Source of the DNA: Acidimicrobiales bacterium
GTDB lineage: Bacteria; Actinomycetota; Acidimicrobiia; Acidimicrobiales; Poriferisodalaceae
DNA length: 64,000 nucleotides
Direction of reading: 5' to 3'
Assembly (NCBI GenBank): GCA_009843525.1
Contig: VYDH01000008.1
Location: 1 to 64,000 of the forward strand
In this document: one piece after another, positions 24,595 through 32,700 of the stretch
Layout of the letters: the number at the start of each line of letters is the position of its first letter
Position numbering within the stretch: position 1 is the stretch's first letter
Made by a program: the position numbers and the translations under genes
The notes under the pieces: model-generated
Told to the model about the DNA's origin: nothing
Databases searched by the model: none
What the model saw: the letters and a program-made list of their open reading frames with translations, nothing else

Positions 24595-26781
24595 ATGACG
24601 CGGTATTGGCTCGGGGCCGCGGTGCTGGCGGTGGCCGCTGGTTCGCTGGCTCTGGTGGCACCGAGCGAGGCGCAGGCACAGTTGCAGGCGCTCGTCCCGG
24701 ACATCATCCATTCGAACTCATCCACCCAGGTGAACGAAGGCGGCGATCCGGACGGCTTCAACTATACGTTAAGCGACCTTTCCTCGGGGTGCCGCCGCCT
24801 GGAGGCTCTCGCTGGCAGCGGTTTGCTGCTCCGTAATGTAACTGGTCCCCCGGAGTTCGGCCGGCGCTTTAGTTTCTGGGCTTGCGAGAATGCCAACACC
24901 CACTCATTCGAGGTGAGGGCGGTGGATGATCGTTGGGATGTGCCGGGGATTTGGCGCCAGCCGGGCAACACGGGCGACACTTACTCCTCGCAGGTGAGGA
25001 TCTATGAGGTCGATGCGGGCAGCAACGGGTTTCCGACTGTCGCGTCGGTGAGCGTGCCGGTGACGATTGTGGACAACGACCCGCCGATGGTGAATCTCTC
25101 CGGCGGCGCGGCGGTGACTGAGGGCAGCGCGGCGAGCTTCACGATCACGGCGACGTCGCCGCCGTCGGGCGCGCTCACGGTTCGGTATCGGGTGCGGCAG
25201 AACGATCCGTACGTGATCTTCCCGGGCGATTTCGTGGCTGACGCGGAGTTGGGCGTCAAGACGGTGCAGCTGCCTGAGGGGGCCTTGTCCGCGACGTTCG
25301 AGGTGCCCACGGTGGGCGACAGCCTCGACGAGGCCGACGGGCTGGTGAGGGTGACTCTTGAGTCGGGCTCGGGGTACACGCTGGTGGCTCCGGCGTATCA
25401 GAAGGTGGCTGTGGTCGATGATGATCCGGCGGTGCTGACTTTGGATGATCCGGGGTTTGTGTTCGAGGGCAGGAATGCTGTGTTCAAGGTGAGGTCGACG
25501 TCGCCCGGCAAGGGCGGCATGACGGTCAACTTCGAGGCGTCGGAGACGGGGAATTTCTTTTCGAACAGCGTTCTTGGCAGTCGGTCGGTGCGGTTTCCTG
25601 ACGGCAGCCGGACTGGGGTGATCTCGATTCCGACGGTGGATGACAGTTTGTGGGATCCCAAGGGACAGCTCACCGTGGTGTTGCGGCCGGGGACCGGTTA
25701 TGTGCTGGGCACGCCGAGCGAGGCGACGATCGGCACGTTTGACCTTGCCAGCGATTACGGGCGTGACAACGATCCGGTGACGAAGAACTCTGACCCAGAT
25801 ACTCCCGGCGGCGACGGCGACCCTGTGGACATCGGCGAGCAAGTTGACCAGGAGGACTCCGACACCGCAGATGACGGCGACGACAGCGCGTCCGAGCCTG
25901 ATGACGGCGAGGAGTCCTCGCCGGTGGTGCTCGGCGGCGGCGATGTGTCGGCGGCGGAGTGCGAGTCTGCTGATGCGCTGGCGGCCGAAGCGCGGGCGAA
26001 TCATGACGCGCTGGCGAATACGTCGCGGAACCGCAAGGAACGCAACGACTGGTGGCGGGCGTGGATCGCCTTGTCGGGCAAGACCGGCACCTACAACACG
26101 CCGCTGACCTCGGCGGAGGCTCGGCTGCTGGAGTCGGGCGATGCGCGCTGGACGCCGTTCAGGAAGGCACTGGAGTGCCAGGAGGGCGACCCGCGGCCGA
26201 CGCCTGAGGTCAGCGTGACTGCCGGCAACAGTGTGACCGAGGGCGGCGGCGCTACGTTCACCGTGACCGCCAGCCCGGCACCGACCCAGCCGCTGACCGT
26301 CGACGTCACAGTCGCCCAGGACGGCGACTTCGGCGCCTCCACGGGCTCGCAGACGGTGACGGTTCCGACCGGCGGCACTGCGACGTTCACGGTCGCCACC
26401 AGCGACGACGACGTCGACGAGTCCGACGGGTCAATCAGCGTCACGGTGGACAGCGGCGACGGCTACACGGTGTCGTCGACGGCGGGCTCGGCGTCGGTCA
26501 TCGTCGCAGATGACGACGACGCGCCCGCGGTGCAGTGCGCGACCGCGGCTTCGTTGGCGGCCCAGGCGCGAGCGAACCACGACGCGCTCCGCAACACTTG
26601 GTGGAACCGCAGGGAGCGCAACGACTGGTGGCGGGCGTGGATCGCGCTGTCGGGCAAGACCGGCACGTACAACACGCCGCTGACAGCAGCAGAGGCGTTG
26701 GTGCTCGAGTCAGGCGACACGCGCTGGACGCCGTTCAGGCAGGCGCTCGAATGCGTGGAGGGCGCCCCGGCGCAGCCCTGA
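24595..26781 (+). CDS. Secreted Calx-beta protein with two NDWWRAW modules (array gene D)
   Basis: 728 aa from the ATG at 24595, which opens directly into a signal peptide (WLGAAVLAVAAGSLALVAPS). Residues about 30-160 form a divergent beta region closing with VTIVDNDPP. Two Calx-beta-like modules follow (SGGAAVTEGSAASF and DPGFVFEGRNAVF), then a long Asp/Glu-rich linker, a Cys-bounded NDWWRAW module (about 456-531), one Calx-beta module and a second NDWWRAW module (about 648-724) at the end. Unlike the other five array genes it lacks the terminal GTIIDND unit. The ATG at 24595 has only a weak RBS and overlaps the stop of the out-of-frame leader ORF (ATGA); the true start may be 24539. Confidence 0.75.
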   Translation: MTRYWLGAAVLAVAAGSLALVAPSEAQAQLQALVPDIIHSNSSTQVNEGGDPDGFNYTLSDLSSGCRRLEALAGSGLLLRNVTGPPEFGRRFSFWACENANTHSFEVRAVDDRWDVPGIWRQPGNTGDTYSSQVRIYEVDAGSNGFPTVASVSVPVTIVDNDPPMVNLSGGAAVTEGSAASFTITATSPPSGALTVRYRVRQNDPYVIFPGDFVADAELGVKTVQLPEGALSATFEVPTVGDSLDEADGLVRVTLESGSGYTLVAPAYQKVAVVDDDPAVLTLDDPGFVFEGRNAVFKVRSTSPGKGGMTVNFEASETGNFFSNSVLGSRSVRFPDGSRTGVISIPTVDDSLWDPKGQLTVVLRPGTGYVLGTPSEATIGTFDLASDYGRDNDPVTKNSDPDTPGGDGDPVDIGEQVDQEDSDTADDGDDSASEPDDGEESSPVVLGGGDVSAAECESADALAAEARANHDALANTSRNRKERNDWWRAWIALSGKTGTYNTPLTSAEARLLESGDARWTPFRKALECQEGDPRPTPEVSVTAGNSVTEGGGATFTVTASPAPTQPLTVDVTVAQDGDFGASTGSQTVTVPTGGTATFTVATSDDDVDESDGSISVTVDSGDGYTVSSTAGSASVIVADDDDAPAVQCATAASLAAQARANHDALRNTWWNRRERNDWWRAWIALSGKTGTYNTPLTAAEALVLESGDTRWTPFRQALECVEGAPAQP

Positions 26782-26990
26782 CCCACCGCGCGAGCCCTGC
26801 CCGCGTCTGCCGAGCGTTCACCGCATCGCCCGCGCCTGTACAGGCATGCGACTTGGGGCGGCAGCCGCGCTCGCATCTCCGGCGATGACGACCGCCGGGG
26901 TGCCGATGGATGCCCGTGGGCAGAAGCGTTCGGCCCTCTCGTCTCGTCGCCCTGCGCCCGGTCGGCTGAGGCTGGATCATTCAGCGTGGG

Positions 26991-27386
26991 CTAGCTCAGC
27001 CGTTCGAGTTCCTCGACGGCGTCGAAGCCGCGGTCGAAGCTGAAGATGCGCGTGACGCCCGCGCTCGCCATCACCGCAGCATGCAGGGCATCGCGGGCCG
27101 AGAGGCTGCTGATGCTCCCCAGCAGTGCCCGGGCGGCGCGGACCTCCGCCACGCCGAAGGCGAGGACGTCATCGACCAGGGCGTCGAGGCTCGCGAAGGC
27201 GGGCTCGATTGCGTCGAGCCGGTCGATCGCGGCATACCGGTGAAGGATCTCTTGGTAGACCTCGATGTCGGTGACCAGCGCTTCGTCGGCTTGCGCCAGG
27301 CGAGTGAGCACGGCGACGGTGCGGTCTTTGTTCGGATGCGCCGCGCCGATGAGGTACATCGGCACGTTCGAGTCGACGAAGATCAC
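26991..27386 (-). CDS. vapC: PIN-domain toxin (VapC-like)
   Basis: 131-aa PIN-fold ribonuclease. Acidic positions are Asp5 (MIFVDSNVPMYL), Glu42 (VTDIEVYQEILH), Asp99 (LSARDALHAAVM) and Asp118 (IFSFDRGFD). The GTG start overlaps the antitoxin stop (27383-27386). It is only distantly similar to the PIN protein at 11802-12197, so the two modules are not recent copies. The 209 bp between gene D and this stop show no feature. Confidence 0.88.
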   Translation of the reverse strand: MIFVDSNVPMYLIGAAHPNKDRTVAVLTRLAQADEALVTDIEVYQEILHRYAAIDRLDAIEPAFASLDALVDDVLAFGVAEVRAARALLGSISSLSARDALHAAVMASAGVTRIFSFDRGFDAVEELERLS

Positions 27387-27637
27387 GGGGCCAGGCGGCC
27401 GGCTTCGATGTCGAGCAGCATCCCGTCGATGTCGGCCGTGGGGAACTCATGCTGGGATGCTTCCGCGATGGCCCGAAGCTTGGCTGCGTCGGGGTCAGCC
27501 GGCGGGCTGATGTTGCCGAGAGCCTCGCGCATCGTCTGTCGGACCCACTCGGCGACCGTCAGCCGGCATCGGCGCGCCGTCTCCTGAATCTCGGCATATT
27601 CGTCTTCTGGCACCAGCACTTGCAGTCGTTTCGACAC
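27383..27637 (-). CDS. VapB-type antitoxin
   Basis: 84 aa, GTG start. The N-terminal part MSKRLQVLVPEDEYAEIQET and TVAEWVRQTMREAL has a ribbon-helix-helix/Arc-like character, typical of VapB partners that bind the promoter and neutralise the toxin. The C-terminal tail (FPTADIDGMLLDIEAGRLAP) should contact the PIN protein. No clear Shine-Dalgarno is visible, so the transcript may be leaderless. Confidence 0.8.
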   Translation of the reverse strand: MSKRLQVLVPEDEYAEIQETARRCRLTVAEWVRQTMREALGNISPPADPDAAKLRAIAEASQHEFPTADIDGMLLDIEAGRLAP

Positions 27638-27742
27638 ATCAATGAGTCTATCTGACTACTTAGCTGCCCAAGACTGCCTCACCACAGACCACGGGCACGC
27701 TCGTAACGGCCGCGGCAACGGCTGTGTTCGCGGTGCCGTTGC

Positions 27743-28357
27743 TCAGTACAGGCGCTCTCGGTTGGCCTCGTCTTCCGACGCGTCGATCTCGACGGCGTCG
27801 GCGCCGTTGATCTGATCGGCCAGCACCTGGCCGTAGGTCGGGTACGCCGACCGGTCGATGCGGGCGTCAGGATCCCACAGGCGCGAGCGGATGAGCGACC
27901 GGCCGCAGTGCAGGAAGACCTCTTCCACGCTGACCCGCAGGCCCGACAGCGGCGGCCGGTTCTTGATCGACATCGGCGCGAGCTCGTCGGCATCGGTCAC
28001 GATCGTCGCGGCGCCGGCGACGCGCAGGGTCTCGTTCATCCCCGGCACCAAGAACAGCAGTCCCACGGCCGGGTTGAACAAGACGTTCTGGAGGGTGTCG
28101 ACTTGGCGGTTGCCGGGCCGGTCGGGGATCAACAGGGTCTGCTGGTCGAGCACGGCGACGAAGCCCGGCGGGTCGCCGCGCGGGGAGGTGTCGGCCCGGC
28201 CGTCGGCGCCGATGGAGCTGATGATGCACAGCGGCGACAGCTCGATGAATCGCCGCGCATGGCCGTCGAGACGGTCGAGGACTTTCTGATGCGCCCGAGC
28301 CGCCGGCGGCCGGTACGCCTCGCGCAGCTCGGACATGCTCGAAATGGCCATCCCCAT
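27743..28357 (-). CDS. PPOX-fold FMN-dependent protein (MSMEG_1061-like)
   Basis: 204 aa. The split-barrel flavin-binding fold of the pyridoxamine-5'-phosphate oxidase superfamily is recognisable from SPLCIISSIGADGRADTSPRGDPPGFV (read in parts), LLIPDRPGNRQVDTLQNVL and VGLLFLVPGMNETLRVAG. This is the pattern of the actinobacterial MSMEG_1061 subgroup. Substrate is unknown; family members are FMN- or F420-linked oxidoreductases. GGGAGG precedes the start; the second Met (28351) has better spacing than the first. It stands alone between toxin-antitoxin modules. Confidence 0.82.
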   Translation of the reverse strand: MGMAISSMSELREAYRPPAARAHQKVLDRLDGHARRFIELSPLCIISSIGADGRADTSPRGDPPGFVAVLDQQTLLIPDRPGNRQVDTLQNVLFNPAVGLLFLVPGMNETLRVAGAATIVTDADELAPMSIKNRPPLSGLRVSVEEVFLHCGRSLIRSRLWDPDARIDRSAYPTYGQVLADQINGADAVEIDASEDEANRERLY

Positions 28358-28453
28358 GTTCCTCCCTCAGCGGGCGCAACGGCACCCCACCGATGCCACG
28401 ACGCTACCGCGGCAGTCGGTGGGTCTGGCTCGTCGACGCCGACGGCGCTGTGC

Positions 28454-28936
28454 TCACAGGTTACGTGCGCCGTGTCGGGTCTCTTGATCGGCTTCGGGCT
28501 GGTGGAGTTCAGCGGTGCGTTCGATGCGGACGAGCGTCGCCGCAGAGGGGGTGACCTTGCCGTTGAGGTAGGTGCTGAGCCGTGACGCGCTGGTGCCGAC
28601 CGATGCTGCGAATTCTGCTTTGGTGGTTCCCGCTCGCTCGACGGCGGCCCGGACGCGGGCCGCGACGTGCGCTCGCTCGGCGCGTTCGGCCTCGGTGCGG
28701 GCGTGCTCGATGGCCAGTGCGAACAGGGTGCCGACGCCGTCGGGGTCGCGGTAGGCGAGATAGCGCTCGACGCGCCGGGCCACGAGTCCCCACGGCATCC
28801 GCCGGATCTCCGCGAACACGGGCTGCCAGTCGGGGACCAGGCCGCGGTCGATGGCGGCCACCAGCGCCTCATACGGCCAGGCGGCGACGTGGTCGGACAC
28901 CTCGCCGTCGACGTTGCGGAACCGCAGCCCGCTCAT
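28454..28936 (-). CDS. HTH protein partnering the AbiEii-like nucleotidyltransferase
   Basis: 160 aa. Residues 1-85 are an unassigned helical region (WPYEALVAAIDRGLVPDWQPV, then RMPWGLVARRVERYL). Residues about 95-145 form an XRE-type helix-turn-helix (GTTKAEFAASVGTSASRLSTYLNGK, in parts). The ATG overlaps the stop of the upstream nucleotidyltransferase by ATGA (28933-28936), so the two are coupled. In known two-gene systems of this kind the HTH protein represses and antagonises the transferase; here it comes second, the reverse of AbiEi-AbiEii order. Calling it an antitoxin is an inference. Confidence 0.72.
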   Translation of the reverse strand: MSGLRFRNVDGEVSDHVAAWPYEALVAAIDRGLVPDWQPVFAEIRRMPWGLVARRVERYLAYRDPDGVGTLFALAIEHARTEAERAERAHVAARVRAAVERAGTTKAEFAASVGTSASRLSTYLNGKVTPSAATLVRIERTAELHQPEADQETRHGARNL

Positions 28937-29622
28937 GCCGCGCCGCTCAGCCGCAGAGCCAGCGCCTGGCATGCGTCCACGACGTCGGGCCAGCGGTGCC
29001 ATCGCGGGTCGAGCCTCTTGTAGCGGGGGAGCTCGTCGATCACGTCGGTGTCGCGCGGCGACGGCTCGGCGAGCGCTACCACCAGCGAGGTGAGCACCGA
29101 CGCCGGGTCGCCTGAGCGGTCTGCGTAGTAGTCGTCGATGCCTGAGAGCACGGTGACGGCTGTGTCGGCGCCGATATGGGCGGCGAGCGCGACGACATCG
29201 AGGAAGTCGCGCACCACGTTGCGCTGCACGACGAGGAATGCCTTGACCCGCAGGGCTTCCGCCTCGGTCGGCGCCACGACAACGGCGCTGGGGCCGACGG
29301 CGACCTCGACGGTCTCGAGCGGGCGCGTGCGGCGCATCTGGCGCAGCCCGGCCTCGACCCCGTCGAGGCTTCCCATGATGGTGAACGGGGGCTTGGAGGC
29401 ACGCACCGACGTCGCCCATCCCTCAGTTGCCTCCACCGCGTCGAGTACCGCCTCGTAGCGGTCGGCCAGGTCGACCACAACGTGGTCGTGGTCGACCGAG
29501 TCGCGGTGGCCGGCGTGCAGTGCCGCAGCCGATCCTCCCACCAGCACGGCATCGGGCACCACTGACTGCAAGCGCGCCGCTGATTTCAGCACCCGCCGCA
29601 GCGTCGGCCGCATCTTGTCCAT
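28933..29622 (-). CDS. AbiEii/AbiGii-like nucleotidyltransferase
   Basis: 229 aa. The nucleotidyltransferase fingerprint is visible: LVGGSAAALHAGHRDSVDHD carries the GGS and, after HR-x-S, the D-x-D metal site (Asp-His-Asp) expected for AbiEii-type transferases. The middle is hydrophobic (SAVVVAPTEAEALRVKAFLVV) with KAFLVVQRNVVRDFLDVVAL, also typical of the family. Such proteins act as toxins or abortive-infection effectors when paired with an antitoxin. The ATG at 29620-29622 lies just downstream of an inverted repeat (29628-29645). Alternative: a housekeeping-like nucleotidyltransferase without toxic function. Confidence 0.75.
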   Translation of the reverse strand: MDKMRPTLRRVLKSAARLQSVVPDAVLVGGSAAALHAGHRDSVDHDHVVVDLADRYEAVLDAVEATEGWATSVRASKPPFTIMGSLDGVEAGLRQMRRTRPLETVEVAVGPSAVVVAPTEAEALRVKAFLVVQRNVVRDFLDVVALAAHIGADTAVTVLSGIDDYYADRSGDPASVLTSLVVALAEPSPRDTDVIDELPRYKRLDPRWHRWPDVVDACQALALRLSGAA

Positions 29623-29627
29623 GGTGG

Positions 29628-29645
29628 CTTATCGTAACTGATAAG
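29628..29645. promoter_or_regulatory. Inverted repeat CTTATC-N6-GATAAG before the nucleotidyltransferase
   Basis: Perfect 6-bp arms CTTATC (29628-29633) and GATAAG (29640-29645) sit 5 bp upstream of the nucleotidyltransferase start codon. An operator for the HTH partner is the likely role. It is an AT-rich island in GC-rich surroundings and may overlap the promoter. Confidence 0.5.
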
Positions 29646-29756
29646 CACGCCAACTCGCCGGAACTCCCGCTGCGAGGATTGAGGTGCTTGCCCTTGGAAC
29701 TACCGTTGAGCAATGCTGGGGTGCTGCCCCGAAAGAGCTTCAGTGGAGTGTCCGAT

Positions 29757-32700
29757 ATGTTCAGAGTCACTTGTCGAGCAAGCTCCTGCCTCTATGGCGG
29801 GGCGGTCGTGAGGCGGGCGCTCTCGGTGGCGTTGGCGCTGGTGCTGGCGGCCGGCGCGATGTCGCCGGTGGGTGCGTCGGCGCAGGTCGACGACGGCTGC
29901 GTGCAGGAATTGGCGGGCTGGGGCAGCGTGCAGGGCAGATGGACGTCCGGATGCAAATCGCACGACTCTTCCACCCGAAATGCGCAGTTCTTCACGTTCT
30001 CGCTGGATCGTGAGACGTCGGTGAGGACCGGCTTCGAGCACGTGTCGCAGGAGGCGCAGGTGTATCTGTTCCGTGGGCATGATCTGCGGTCGGCCGAAGA
30101 GCTGGGCTCGTCGTTGTGGGGGTTCCGCAAGACGCTGCCTGCGGGCGACTACATGATCGAGGTGACGACGTGGCACCACGACGGGCGCGTCGGTGCGTTC
30201 ACGCTGTGGGTCGGCGAGGACGTCGACCCGGTGCCGGCGGTGCACATCAATGGGGGGATCGGGCCGAGAGGGCTGAGCACCACGTCGGTGACCGAGGGCC
30301 GCTCGGCGGTGTTCACGCTGTGGGCGAGCCCGCCGCCGTCGGTGATGCTGCCGGTCTCGGTGTGGGTGTTCCAGCGCAGCAACAATGGCGGCGATTACGG
30401 CGTCGAGACCCGCATCGAGGAGGTGATCATCCCCCCCAGCGGCAGCGCGACGCTCACGGTGGCGACCGTCGACGACGACGTCGACGAGGCCAGAGGGTGG
30501 GTGGAGGTGGGCATCAGAGTCAACGAGCGCCTCCCCTACTGGCACTCGGGGCACGGGACGCACGATGTGGTGTACGTCTACGACAACGACCCGCCGCGGC
30601 CGCCCCCGCCCCCGCCTCCGGCGGTGGGGTCTTTGGTGAGCGTGGCTGCCGGCAGCGGGGTGACCGAGGGCGGCGATGCTTCGTTCACGGTGACCGCCAG
30701 CCCGGCGCCGTCGCAGCCGCTGACGGTGAACCTCACCGTCGGCCAAGTGGGCGACCATGGCGCTGCCACCGGCGCTCGCACCGTCACCGTCGGAACCGGC
30801 GGCAGCGCCACGGTGACCGTCTCCACCTCCGACGACGAGACACACGAGCCCGACGGGTCGGTCAGCGTGTCGGTGGACAGCGGATCGGGCTACACCGTGT
30901 CCAGCACCCAAGGCTCGGCTGCCGTCGGCGTCGCTGACGACGACGTGCCTGCTGCCTGTCCCACGGTGGTTGCGTTGGCGGCCCAGGCGCTTGCGAATCG
31001 CGATGCGCTGCCGGACGACAGCGAGAACTGGCTGGAGCGCTACCGCTGGCGGAACGTGTGGATTGCGCTGTCGCCCGCGCCGGGAACGAGCGACACGCCG
31101 GCGTTCGCGGTCGAGGTTCGGTTCTGGGCGCTGGACGATGCGCGCTGGACGCCGTTCGCGGAGGCGATGGCGTGCCTCGAGAGCGTCCCGCCGTGGGGCG
31201 GCCCCGTCGTGAGCGTGACTGCGGGCAGCGGCGTGACCGAGGGCGGCGATGCTTCGTTCACGGTGTCCGCCGACCCTGCGCCGTCGCAGCCGCTGACGGT
31301 GAGGCTCACTGTGGACCAGTGGGGCAGATTCGGCGCTGCCACCGGCTCGCGGACCGTCACCATTCCCACCAGCGGCAGTGCCACCGTGACCGTCTCCACG
31401 TCCGACGACGAGGCGGACGAGCCGGACGGGTTGGTCAGCGTCACGGTGAACTCGGGCGACGGCTACAACGTGTCAGCGCCGCTGGGCACCGCCGTGGTGG
31501 ACGTGGCCGACGACGACGAGTCCTTGCCGTTTGTGAGCGTGACTGCGGGCGCCGGAGTGGTCGAGGGCGCCAACGCCGAGTTCACGGTGTCAGCCGACCC
31601 TGCGCCGTCGCAGCCGCTGTCGGTGAACCTCACTGTCGGCCAAGTGGGCCACTTCGGCGCCGTCACTGGCTCGCGGACCGTGACCGTTCCGACGAGCGGC
31701 AGCGCGACGGTGACCGTGTCCACGTCCGATGACGCAGTTGCCGAAGCGGACGGCTCGGTGGCCGTGGAGGTGCAGGGCGGCACCGGCTACACGGCGTCGT
31801 TTCCTCGGCGGGCAACCGTGGCGGTGTCCGATGACGACGGTCCCTATGTGCCGCCGGAGGTCACCATCGCCGCGGGCGCGAATGTGACGGAGGGCGGCGC
31901 GGCAACCTTCACGCTCTCGGCGAGTCCGGTGCCCGCGGCCGGCCTGGACGTGACGGTCGCGGTGACCCAGAGGGGCGACTTCGCCGTGTCGGAGGGTTCA
32001 CGGACGGTGACCGTGCCGACCTCCGGCAGCGTCGACTTCACCGTGTCAACGTCGGATGACTCGGCGGAGGAGCCTGACGGATCGGTGACAGCGTCCGTTC
32101 AGGACGGCTACGGCTACGCCGTCTCCGCGACGGGTCGCTCTGCGTCGGTGGGGATCACGAGTGACGACGTTTCCCCCGTCGACGCCTGTGTGACGGCGTT
32201 GGCGGGCAGCGGCACGGTGCACGCAGTCTGGGACCGCACCTGCGAGTCGAAGGCGCGCGACGGTCGCTTTGCGCGGTTCTTCACCTTCTCGTTGGACGCG
32301 CAGGCCACGGTGCAGATCGACCTGACCTCCCACCACGACACGTACCTGTATCTGCGCAGTGGTCTCAACAGGCGCACGACCCGCGGCGTGGCTCATGACG
32401 ATGACGGCGGCTCGGGGCTGAACTCGCGGATCGTCCGAACGCTGGATGCAGGCGACTACACGATCGAGGCGACCACGTATCGCAGGGCCCGCGTCGGCAG
32501 GTTCGCCCTCACCACCACCGGCATTGCCGACCAGACCTCGACCACGGAGACCACACAGATCAGCGTCACCGCCGACGGCGACGTCACCGAGGGCACCGAT
32601 GCGTCGTTCACGGTGACCGCCAGCCCGGTGCCGTCGCAGCCGCTGGCGGTGGACCTCACGGTCGATCAGGCGGGCGATTTCGGTATTTCGACGGGTTCAC

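Noticed and set aside
29427-29756. In-frame N-terminal extension of array gene E
   Set aside because: It overlaps the nucleotidyltransferase gene and encodes Arg/Pro-rich sequence; the ATG at 29757 has the same GGAG and GTCCGAT context as gene F.
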